Positions 57,269 through 64,000 of a DNA stretch of 64,000 nucleotides are shown here, piece after piece (position 1 is the stretch's first letter; each line of letters opens with the position of its first letter). The notes under the pieces are model-generated. The model did not search any database. It saw nothing but the letters and a program-made list of their open reading frames with translations, and was not told where the DNA came from. The stretch covers positions 3,885,001-3,949,000 of the forward strand of contig NZ_CP100470.1 in the NCBI RefSeq assembly GCF_030323145.1. Direction: 5' to 3'. The stretch comes from Mesorhizobium sp. C432A. Lineage in GTDB: Bacteria > Pseudomonadota > Alphaproteobacteria > Rhizobiales > Rhizobiaceae. Both the position numbers and the translations under genes were made by a program.

Positions 57269-60058
57269 TTGACCGACCAAAAACCCCCGCGCGGCGCCGA
57301 CGGCGGCCCCACCGGCATCGAGCCCATCTCCATCATCGAGGAGATGCAGAGCTCCTACCTCTCTTATGCCATGAGCGTGATCGTCAGCCGTGCGCTGCCC
57401 GATGTGCGCGACGGCCTGAAGCCGGTGCACCGCCGCATTCTCTATGCGGCGCATGAGAGCGGTTACCACTGGAACCGCAAATATGTGAAGTCGGCCCGCC
57501 CGGTCGCCGACGTGATGGGTAAATACCATCCGCATGGCGACGCCTCGATCTACGACGCCTTGGTGCGCATGGCGCAGGACTGGTCGCTGCGCGTTCCGCT
57601 GATCGACGGGCAGGGCAATTTCGGCTCCATCGACGGCGATCCGCCGGCGGCGATGCGCTACACGGAATCGCGGCTGACCAAGGTCGCACATGAGCTGCTG
57701 GAGGACATCGACAAGGAAACCGTCGATTTCCAGGAGACTTATGACGCCTCCGACACCGAGCCGAAGGTGCTGCCGGCGCGCTTCCCCAATCTTCTGGTCA
57801 ACGGTTCCGGCGGCATCGCCGTCGGCATGGCCACCAACATCCCGCCGCACAATCTGGCCGAGATCTGCAACGGCGCCATCGCCATCATCGACAATCCGGC
57901 GATCGATTTGCCGGCGCTGATGGAGATCATTCCGGGTCCCGATTTCCCGACCGGCGGCATCGTGCTCGGCCGTTCCGGCATCTACAGCGCCTATGCGACG
58001 GGCCGTGGCTCCATCGTCATGCGCGGCAAGGTCAATGTCGAACAGCGCGGCAACGACCGTGAATCGATCATCATCACGGAAGTCCCGTACCAGGTGAACA
58101 AGGCCTCGATGATCGAGAAAATGGCCGAGCTGGTGCGCGACAAGCGCATCGAAGGCATTTCCGACATTCGCGACGAAAGCGACCGCCAGGGCTACCGCGT
58201 CGTCATCGAGCTGAAGCGCGACGCTGTCGCCGACGTCATTCTCAACCAGCTTTACCGCTTCACGCCGCTGCAGACCTCCTTCGGCGCCAATATGGTGGCG
58301 CTGAACGGCGGCAAGCCGGAAGTGATGAACCTGACCGACATGCTGAAGGCGTTTGTCAGCTTCCGCGAAGAGGTGATTAGCCGGCGCACGAAATTCCTGC
58401 TGCGCAAGGCGCGCGACCGCGCCCACGTGCTGGTCGGCCTCGCCATAGCCGTCGCCAACATCGACGAAGTGATCAAGCTGATCCGCACCGCGCCCGATCC
58501 GCAGACGGCGCGCGAGCAGTTGATGGAGCGGCGCTGGCCCTCCGGGGACGTGGAGTCATTGATTCTGCTGATCGACGATCCGCGCCATCGCATCAATGAG
58601 GATGGCACCTACAACCTCTCCGAGGAACAGGCGCGCGCAATCCTCGAACTGCGCCTGCAGCGCCTGACCGCGCTCGGCCGTGACGAAATCGCCGACGAGC
58701 TGAACACCATCGGCGACGAGATCAAGGATTACCTCGACATTCTGTCGTCCCGCGCCCGCATCCAGCAGATCGTCAAGGACGAGCTTGCCGCCGTGCGCGA
58801 CGAGTTCGGCACGCCGCGCCGCACCGAGCTCACCGACGGCGGCGCCGACATGGAAGACGAGGACCTGATCCAGCGCGAGGACATGGTCGTCACCGTCAGC
58901 CATTCCGGCTACATCAAGCGCGTGCCGCTGTCGCTCTACCGGGCGCAACGCCGCGGCGGCAAGGGCCGCTCCGGCATGTCGACCAAGGAAGAGGATTTCG
59001 TCACCCGGCTGTTCGTCGCCAACACGCATACGCCGGTGCTGTTCTTCTCCTCGCGCGGCATCGTCTACAAGGAAAAGGTCTGGCGGCTGCCAATCGGCAA
59101 TCCGCAGTCGCGCGGCAAGGCGCTGATCAACATGCTGCCGCTGGAGCAGGGCGAGCGCATCACCACCATCATGCCGCTGCCCGAGGACGAGACCAGCTGG
59201 GGCGAACTCGACGTCATGTTCGCCACCACGCGCGGCACCGTGCGCCGCAACAAGCTGTCCGAATTCGTCCAGGTCAACCGCAACGGCAAGATCGCCATGA
59301 AGCTGGAGGAGGAGGGCGACGAGATCCTCGGCGTCGAGACCTGCACAGACAATGACGATGTGCTTTTGACCGCCAGCTCCGGCCAGTGCATCCGCTTCCG
59401 CGTTGGCGATGTGCGCGTCTTCCAGAGCCGCAATTCGGTCGGCGTGCGCGGCATAAGCATGGCTGAGACCGACCGCATCATCTCCATGTCGGTGATCGAG
59501 CATGTCGATGCTTCACCGGCGGAACGCTCCGCCTACCTCAAGCGGGCAGCACTGGAGCGGCGGCTTGCCGCCGAGGTGACCGGCGAGGAAGAAGAGATTG
59601 CACTCACCAATGAGGAGATTGGCGAGGAGACCGAGCTTTCCGACAGCCGTTACGAAGAGCTCAAGGCGCATGAGCAGTATGTGCTGACGGTGACCGAATA
59701 TGGCTACGGCAAGCGCTCGTCATCCTACGATTTCCGCCTGACCGGACGCGGCGGCAAAGGCATCCGCGCCACCGACGTGTCGAAGGTGGCCGAGATCGGC
59801 CAGCTGGTGGCGACTTTCCCGGTCGGCAATGACGACCAGATCATGCTGGTTTCGGATGGCGGCACGGTCATCCGGGTGCCGGTCAACGGTATCCGTTTCG
59901 CCAGCCGCGCCACCAAGGGCGTGACCATCTTCAACACCGCCGAAGGCGAGAAGGTGGTTTCGGTCGAACGGATCTCGGAGCCGCAGGCCGACGAGGATGT
60001 CGAAGAGGGTGTCATTGAGGCCGGCGCCGGAGATGCCGTACCGGACAGCACCGAATAG
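57269..60058 (+). CDS. gyrA: DNA gyrase subunit A
   Basis: Breakage-reunion subunit of gyrase, 929 residues from TTG 57269 (MTDQKPPRG). Catalytic Tyr 131 is in [11 protein letters not shown]. The quinolone-determining region reads [12 protein letters not shown], with Ala 92 at the E. coli Ser83 position and Asp 96 at the Asp87 position. The GyrA box QRRGGKG marks the C-terminal wrapping domain. A probable promoter is TTGGAG-N16-TATATA (57205-57232). A GC-rich hairpin lies after the stop. Confidence 0.95.
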   Translation: MTDQKPPRGADGGPTGIEPISIIEEMQSSYLSYAMSVIVSRALPDVRDGLKPVHRRILYAAHESGYHWNRKYVKSARPVADVMGKYHPHGDASIYDALVRMAQDWSLRVPLIDGQGNFGSIDGDPPAAMRYTESRLTKVAHELLEDIDKETVDFQETYDASDTEPKVLPARFPNLLVNGSGGIAVGMATNIPPHNLAEICNGAIAIIDNPAIDLPALMEIIPGPDFPTGGIVLGRSGIYSAYATGRGSIVMRGKVNVEQRGNDRESIIITEVPYQVNKASMIEKMAELVRDKRIEGISDIRDESDRQGYRVVIELKRDAVADVILNQLYRFTPLQTSFGANMVALNGGKPEVMNLTDMLKAFVSFREEVISRRTKFLLRKARDRAHVLVGLAIAVANIDEVIKLIRTAPDPQTAREQLMERRWPSGDVESLILLIDDPRHRINEDGTYNLSEEQARAILELRLQRLTALGRDEIADELNTIGDEIKDYLDILSSRARIQQIVKDELAAVRDEFGTPRRTELTDGGADMEDEDLIQREDMVVTVSHSGYIKRVPLSLYRAQRRGGKGRSGMSTKEEDFVTRLFVANTHTPVLFFSSRGIVYKEKVWRLPIGNPQSRGKALINMLPLEQGERITTIMPLPEDETSWGELDVMFATTRGTVRRNKLSEFVQVNRNGKIAMKLEEEGDEILGVETCTDNDDVLLTASSGQCIRFRVGDVRVFQSRNSVGVRGISMAETDRIISMSVIEHVDASPAERSAYLKRAALERRLAAEVTGEEEEIALTNEEIGEETELSDSRYEELKAHEQYVLTVTEYGYGKRSSSYDFRLTGRGGKGIRATDVSKVAEIGQLVATFPVGNDDQIMLVSDGGTVIRVPVNGIRFASRATKGVTIFNTAEGEKVVSVERISEPQADEDVEEGVIEAGAGDAVPDSTE

Positions 60059-60071
60059 GTTTGAGCAACAA

Positions 60072-60092
60072 CGCCGGCCCGATGGGCCGGCG
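60072..60092. terminator. Hairpin between gyrA and the convergent small gene
   Basis: CGCCGGCCC-GAT-GGGCCGGCG, a perfect 9-bp stem. There is no strong T-tract on either side, so it is probably a weak or protein-assisted terminator. Confidence 0.5.
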
Positions 60093-60114
60093 CAAACAAG
60101 AAACTAGCAATAAA

Positions 60115-60261
60115 TCAGGGGCGACGGTGGGGCCAGCGAGCGCCGAAACCTTCGAACCGCTTTGTGCGGACACGGACGCGCTCTGCCTCGCTATGCAATC
60201 CGAATGCGGTGGCGATCAGCATGGCGACGGTCATTGCGGTGGCGAGCATGTAGATCAGCAT
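60115..60261 (-). CDS. Small membrane protein of 48 residues
   Basis: A short gene: ATG 60261 has AGGAG (minus strand, 60275-60271) 9 bases upstream. The product starts MLIYMLATAMTVAMLIATAF, a single transmembrane helix, and continues with a strongly basic tail (SEAERVRVRTKRFEGFGARW). It is convergent with gyrA. No family recognised; the well-placed ribosome site and clear helix-plus-basic-tail design support a real gene. Confidence 0.6.
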   Translation of the reverse strand: MLIYMLATAMTVAMLIATAFGLHSEAERVRVRTKRFEGFGARWPHRRP

Positions 60262-60455
60262 GTGCGTGTTCTCCTGCGCCTATCCAACGGTTAGATCGGG
60301 TTTTGGTTTCATCTTCCGAAGTGCAAACTAGCGAACGCGGCGTGAAGTCTTCGTGATCAAGGCATTCATCTGTCGTTCATGTCTGCGAAAAGGTTCACGC
60401 AGATGTTCCCAATCGCATTTGCCTTCCGCCCAATGCCCCGCTAGAAGCACCTCCC

Positions 60456-60956
60456 ATGACCGATCGCATCGCCCTCTATGCCGGCTCCTTCGACCCGCTG
60501 ACCAACGGCCATCTCGATGTCCTGAAGGCATCGCTGGCTGTCGCCGACACGGTCTATGCGGCGATCGGCACTCACCCCGGCAAGACGCCGCTGTTTTCCT
60601 TCGACGAACGGGTGAAGCTGATCGAGGCCGCGACCAAGGCCGAATTTGGCCGCGACGGCGACCGTATCAAGGTCGTCGCCTTTGACGGGCTGGTCATCGA
60701 CGCGGCCCGCAAGCATGGCGCCTCGATCATGATCCGCGGCCTGCGCGACGGCACCGATCTCGATTACGAGATGCAGATGGCCGGCATGAACGAGACCATG
60801 GCGCCGGAACTGCAGACGGTTTTTCTGCCCGCCAGCCCATCGGTACGCACCATTACCGCCACACTTGTGCGCCAGATAGCCTCGATGGGCGGAGACATCC
60901 GTCCCTTCGTACCGGCCGCCGTTGCCGGTGCGCTCACCGCCAAATTCGCGAAATAG
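60456..60956 (+). CDS. coaD: Phosphopantetheine adenylyltransferase
   Basis: Makes dephospho-CoA from ATP and 4'-phosphopantetheine, the fourth step from pantothenate. The 166-residue product has the nucleotidyltransferase TNGH motif (residues 16-19) in [15 protein letters not shown] and the late [16 protein letters not shown]. Its stop codon overlaps the start of a dispersed palindromic repeat. Confidence 0.95.
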   Translation: MTDRIALYAGSFDPLTNGHLDVLKASLAVADTVYAAIGTHPGKTPLFSFDERVKLIEAATKAEFGRDGDRIKVVAFDGLVIDAARKHGASIMIRGLRDGTDLDYEMQMAGMNETMAPELQTVFLPASPSVRTITATLVRQIASMGGDIRPFVPAAVAGALTAKFAK

Positions 60957-61005
60957 TGCATGTCGCCCCAAAGTGGATGCCGGTTTTTGGGGCAACGACA
61001 TGCAC
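60956..61005. repeat. Dispersed palindromic repeat (second copy of the 45293 module)
   Basis: GTGCATGTCGCCCCAAA and its near complement TTTGGGGCAACGACATGCAC flank 13 bases. It begins at the last base of the coaD stop and lies before the exported cyclophilin. Confidence 0.8.
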
Positions 61006-61032
61006 CCTAACAAAGACCTTCGGAGATCCCTT

Positions 61033-61620
61033 ATGCAGCTGAAAAAGCTCGCCTCGTTTCTCGTCGTGCTTGCCGGTCTCGTGACCGCATCCGTTTCGGC
61101 CTTCGCCGCCGAACCGGAAAACACCATGGTCATCACCTTGAAGAACGGCGACGTCACCGTCGCGCTACGCCCCGACCTGGCACCCAAGCATGTCGCCCAG
61201 ATCAAGAAGCTGGTGCGCGAAGGCGCTTATAACGATGTCGCATTCCACCGCGTCATCAACGGCTTTATGGCGCAGACCGGCGACGTCAAGTTCGGCAACA
61301 TGAAGAAGGGGTTCAGCCCCGAGGCCGTCGGCACCGGCGGTTCAGACCTGCCCGACCTGCCGGCCGAATTCTCGCAGAGCGAACATTTCAAGCGCGGCAC
61401 GCTCGGCATGGCCCGCTCGCAGGACCCGAACTCCGCCAATTCGCAGTTCTTCATCATGTTCGCGCCGGCGCCGAACCTCGATGGCCAGTACACCATCGTT
61501 GGCAGTGTCGTCAGCGGCATGGAGTTGGTGGACAAGATCAAGAAGGGCAACGAGGCCGACAACGGCACGGTCAGCGGGCCCGACCGCATGATCAAGGTAC
61601 GCATCGCCGCCGACAAGTAA
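61033..61620 (+). CDS. ppiA: Exported peptidyl-prolyl cis-trans isomerase (cyclophilin)
   Basis: Periplasmic proline isomerase of 195 residues. A signal peptide (MQLKKLASFLVVLAGLVTAS) ends near AFAAEP; the cyclophilin core has [14 protein letters not shown] and SQFFIMFAPAPNLDGQYT. ATG 61033 follows CGGAG by 7 bases. Directly followed by a cytosolic paralogue. Confidence 0.92.
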   Translation: MQLKKLASFLVVLAGLVTASVSAFAAEPENTMVITLKNGDVTVALRPDLAPKHVAQIKKLVREGAYNDVAFHRVINGFMAQTGDVKFGNMKKGFSPEAVGTGGSDLPDLPAEFSQSEHFKRGTLGMARSQDPNSANSQFFIMFAPAPNLDGQYTIVGSVVSGMELVDKIKKGNEADNGTVSGPDRMIKVRIAADK

Positions 61621-61663
61621 ACCAATCAAATCAATCTGTTTTCTGAGATAAAGGATATACGAC

Positions 61664-62176
61664 ATGGCTGAGATCAAGGACCGCGAGAACGCGCTCATCC
61701 TGGAAACGACCAAGGGCAAGGTCGTCATCGAACTGTTCCCCGATTTGGCTCCCGGCCACGTCGCCCGCATCAAGGAACTGGCCCGCGAAGGCGCCTATGA
61801 CGGCGTGGTCTTCCACCGCGTCATCGAAGGCTTCATGGCGCAGACCGGCGACGTGAAGTTCGGCAATTCGTCGAAGCCGACCTTCGCGCCTTCGCGTGCG
61901 GGCATGGGCGGCTCGGAAAAGCCGGACCTGAAGGCTGAGTTCTCCAACGCCAACCATGGCCGCGGCACCTGCTCGATGGCCCGTTCGCAGAACCCGAACT
62001 CGGCCAATTCGCAGTTCTTCATCTGCTTCGACGATGCCGCTTTCCTCAACCGCCAGTACACGGTCTGGGGCCAGGTCATCGAAGGCATGGACAATGTCGA
62101 CAAGATCAAGCGCGGCGAGCCGGTGGTCGATCCCGACAAGATCGTGTCGCTGAAGGTCGCGGCCGACGTCAAGTAA
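61664..62176 (+). CDS. ppiB: Cytosolic peptidyl-prolyl cis-trans isomerase (cyclophilin)
   Basis: A 170-residue cyclophilin without signal peptide: [38 protein letters not shown]. It probably arose with the upstream exported copy by duplication, and the two share an operon, 43 bases apart. The cysteine in FICFDD is not in its sister. Confidence 0.92.
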   Translation: MAEIKDRENALILETTKGKVVIELFPDLAPGHVARIKELAREGAYDGVVFHRVIEGFMAQTGDVKFGNSSKPTFAPSRAGMGGSEKPDLKAEFSNANHGRGTCSMARSQNPNSANSQFFICFDDAAFLNRQYTVWGQVIEGMDNVDKIKRGEPVVDPDKIVSLKVAADVK

Positions 62177-62188
62177 GGACAAACGACG

Positions 62189-62638
62189 ATGATGGGCGTG
62201 GTCTGGTCGCTGCTCGGCATCCTGTCAGGCGCCTTCATCGCCGTCCAGGCGCCGATCAACTCGCAGCTGGCGCGCGGCCTGGGGCTCCCGGTCGCGGCTG
62301 CTGCCTTCTCGTTCCTGTCGGGCGCGATCGTGCTTGGTATCATCTCCATTGCCGTTGTGCGGCTGCAGGACATCTCGCTCGACTGGAAGGCGCCGGCGCC
62401 TTGGCTGTTCATCGCCGGCGGCATGCTCGGCGGTTTCTATGTTACCCTGTCGACCATTCTTACGCCGCGCATTGGTGCAGCCGCGTTGATGGCGTTCCTG
62501 GTTGCCGGCCAGTTGCTGGCCGGCATGCTGATCGATCGCGTCGGCTTCCTCGGCGTGGCGGTGCGCGAGATTTCGCTCGGCCGCATCGCTGGCGCGTTGC
62601 TGCTCTTGGCCGGAGCGCTGCTCGTCCGGCTCTACTGA
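62189..62638 (+). CDS. YdcZ/DUF606 family transporter (DMT superfamily)
   Basis: A 149-residue protein with five predicted helices; [20 protein letters not shown] and [23 protein letters not shown] are characteristic of the DUF606 half-size drug/metabolite transporters, which often dimerise. Substrate unknown. Its stop overlaps the queA start by 1 base (TGATG). Confidence 0.85.
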   Translation: MMGVVWSLLGILSGAFIAVQAPINSQLARGLGLPVAAAAFSFLSGAIVLGIISIAVVRLQDISLDWKAPAPWLFIAGGMLGGFYVTLSTILTPRIGAAALMAFLVAGQLLAGMLIDRVGFLGVAVREISLGRIAGALLLLAGALLVRLY

Positions 62639-63726
62639 TGCGCGTCGACCTCTTCGACTTCGACCTGCCTGAGGAGCGCATCGCGCTTCGCCCGGCCGAG
62701 CCGCGCGACAGCGCCAGATTGCTGGTGGTCAGGCCAGGCGAAGACTTTGCGGACCGCGCGGTGCGCGACCTTCCGTCCTTGCTCAGAACGGGCGACGTGC
62801 TGGTCTTCAACGACACCAAGGTCATTCCTGCCCAGTTGAGAGGCATCAGGCGGCGCGGCGAAGCGCAGGCGCAGGTCGACGCCACGCTGCATATGCGCAT
62901 GGCGCCGGACCGCTGGCTGGCCTTCATGCGGCCGGGCAAGCGCATCGCCGCCGGCGACCGCATCCATTTCGGCCATGACGGCAATTCCTGTTTTCTCGGG
63001 CAACTCGACGCCACGGTGATCGAGAAGGGCGAGGCCGGCGAGGCGTTGCTCGGCTTCGACCTGTCGGGGCCGTTTCTCGACGAGGCGCTGCATGCCGTCG
63101 GCCACATCCCGCTGCCGCCCTATATCGCGTCGAAGCGCGACGACGACGCGCGCGACCTGACCGACTACCAGACCATCTATGCCAAAGAGGAAGGTGCTGT
63201 GGCAGCGCCCACCGCCGGCCTGCATTTCACGCCGGAACTGTTTGCAGCACTCGACGCTAAAGGCATCGAACGCCGCTTCGTCACCTTGCATGTCGGCGCC
63301 GGCACCTTCCTGCCGGTCAAGGCGGACGACACCGCTGACCACAAGATGCATGCCGAGACCGGCTCGGTCAGCGAAGCAACAGCCGACGCTCTGAATGGCG
63401 CCAAGGCGCGGGGCGGGCGCATCATCGCTGTCGGCACGACCTCGCTGCGCCTGCTGGAGAGCGCGGCACGGCCTGATGGCTCGCTGACCGCCTGGTCCGG
63501 CCCGACCGACATCTTCATCACGCCGGGCTATCGGTTCAAGACCGCCGACCTGCTGATGACCAATTTCCATCTGCCGCGTTCGACGCTGTTCATGCTGGTT
63601 TCGGCCTTCAGCGGCCTAGATACGATGCGTGCGGCCTATGCTCATGCCATCGGGAACGATTACAGGTTCTATTCCTACGGAGATGCAAGCCTGCTTTATC
63701 GAGCGGAGATGAGCGATGGACGATGA
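62638..63726 (+). CDS. queA: S-adenosylmethionine:tRNA ribosyltransferase-isomerase
   Basis: Adds the cyclopentene ring to preQ1 in tRNA during queuosine synthesis. The 362-residue product starts [16 protein letters not shown] and has [35 protein letters not shown] and [17 protein letters not shown]. The ATG overlaps the preceding stop. Followed by a small unknown gene and the probable tgt. Confidence 0.95.
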   Translation: MRVDLFDFDLPEERIALRPAEPRDSARLLVVRPGEDFADRAVRDLPSLLRTGDVLVFNDTKVIPAQLRGIRRRGEAQAQVDATLHMRMAPDRWLAFMRPGKRIAAGDRIHFGHDGNSCFLGQLDATVIEKGEAGEALLGFDLSGPFLDEALHAVGHIPLPPYIASKRDDDARDLTDYQTIYAKEEGAVAAPTAGLHFTPELFAALDAKGIERRFVTLHVGAGTFLPVKADDTADHKMHAETGSVSEATADALNGAKARGGRIIAVGTTSLRLLESAARPDGSLTAWSGPTDIFITPGYRFKTADLLMTNFHLPRSTLFMLVSAFSGLDTMRAAYAHAIGNDYRFYSYGDASLLYRAEMSDGR

Positions 63727-63985
63727 CCTGCAGGCCTTTGATCGCGAAAGCCTGATCGCCGAAGTGAAGAAATTGCGTGCCGGCATTCGCCAGCATCGAG
63801 ATGCCACCGGCCATGATTTATGCTGGCATCATCCCAACCTGTGGGACCTGCTGCCGGAAAAGACCGATCCATCGATTGCCGTGCCGCCATGGCCGAAATT
63901 CATGCGCGGCTGCATCCAATACCGCCAGTCGCTCGACAGGCAGGCGCCAGGCGCGCCTGTCCATGACAAGGAATTCAATGGCTGA
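63716..63985 (+). CDS. Small protein of unknown function between queA and tgt
   Basis: An 89-residue soluble protein beginning with a charged helix ([20 protein letters not shown]) and continuing with conserved-looking [13 protein letters not shown] and [18 protein letters not shown], which contain two cysteines and two histidines that could bind metal. It overlaps queA by 11 bases and the next gene by 8, so it is translated with the queuosine genes. No function recognised. Confidence 0.72.
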   Translation: MDDDLQAFDRESLIAEVKKLRAGIRQHRDATGHDLCWHHPNLWDLLPEKTDPSIAVPPWPKFMRGCIQYRQSLDRQAPGAPVHDKEFNG

Positions 63986-64000
63986 GACATTCACCTTCAA
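63978..64000 (+). CDS. tgt: Probable tgt (queuine tRNA-ribosyltransferase), 5' end only
   Basis: The window ends after the first 7 codons (MAETFTF). The position directly after queA and the Thr/Phe-rich start fit tRNA-guanine transglycosylase, which would swap guanine 34 for preQ1. Identification is from context and should be treated as provisional. Confidence 0.45.

Noticed and set aside
60061..60294. A 77-codon plus-strand frame after gyrA
   Set aside because: No ribosome site, composition unlike a protein, and it is antisense to the better-supported 48-residue gene.

Overview
The window looks like chromosomal DNA of a rhizobial alphaproteobacterium, most likely Mesorhizobium or a close relative. 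The evidence is high GC with strong GC bias at third codon positions, a GPR-type giant polar-growth protein, a CckA cell-cycle kinase, alphaproteobacterial GAAC-N7-GAAC SOS boxes, and several dispersed palindromic intergenic repeats typical of rhizobia. This placement is inferred from gene content; no 16S or other marker comparison was possible. No rRNA, tRNA, CRISPR array, phage or intact insertion sequence was recognised.

Layout. 1-3.8 kb: an Mla/MCE-type lipid ABC transporter (permease cut by the window edge, ATPase, MCE protein, auxiliary lipoprotein). 4.1-10.4 kb: one giant minus-strand gene for a 2080-residue membrane-anchored coiled-coil protein resembling the Agrobacterium growth pole ring protein, followed by an Hpt-domain protein. 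11-14 kb: a 2Fe-2S ferredoxin plus FNR2-type reductase pair and a DHA2 drug-efflux MFS protein. 15-17 kb: folP-folB-folK, with odd tandem repeats in front of folP and folB. 17-22 kb: DUF924, a CPA2 antiporter, an AraC regulator with a linked MFS exporter, and a small lipoprotein. 22.5-26 kb: an exported protein, the YcjF/YcjX pair and a SixA phosphatase. 26.5-31.4 kb: dksA, a FliO-like membrane protein, cckA and a purine nucleoside phosphorylase.

31.4-37 kb: an RHH protein, a VOC protein, a Tat-exported gluconate-2-dehydrogenase-subunit-3-like protein with a GMC oxidoreductase, a PhoX-like phosphatase and an exported unknown. 37.3-43.1 kb: the complete urea ABC transporter operon urtABCDE behind a textbook sigma-54 promoter, which implies nitrogen control. 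43.2-46.7 kb: intergenic repeats, a 58-residue gene, a diguanylate cyclase, DUF72 and GNAT genes. 46.7-53.5 kb: uvrA and ssb, each with a perfect SOS box, and between them clpP, an ArsR/AHSA1 pair and small membrane or exported proteins. 53.5-57 kb: DUF2306, OsmC, MarC, VOC and AraC genes. 57.3-64 kb: gyrA, a 48-residue membrane peptide gene, coaD, two cyclophilins (one exported, one cytosolic), a YdcZ-type transporter, queA, a small unknown and the first codons of a probable tgt.

The most unusual signals are the repeat grammar of the giant protein (11-, 18-, 29- and 36-residue units that all keep helix phase), the start-codon-bearing tandem repeats before folP and folB, a perfect hairpin that would bury the ribosome binding site of the 20.5 kb MFS gene, the paired SOS boxes, and two genes under 60 codons with good ribosome binding sites.
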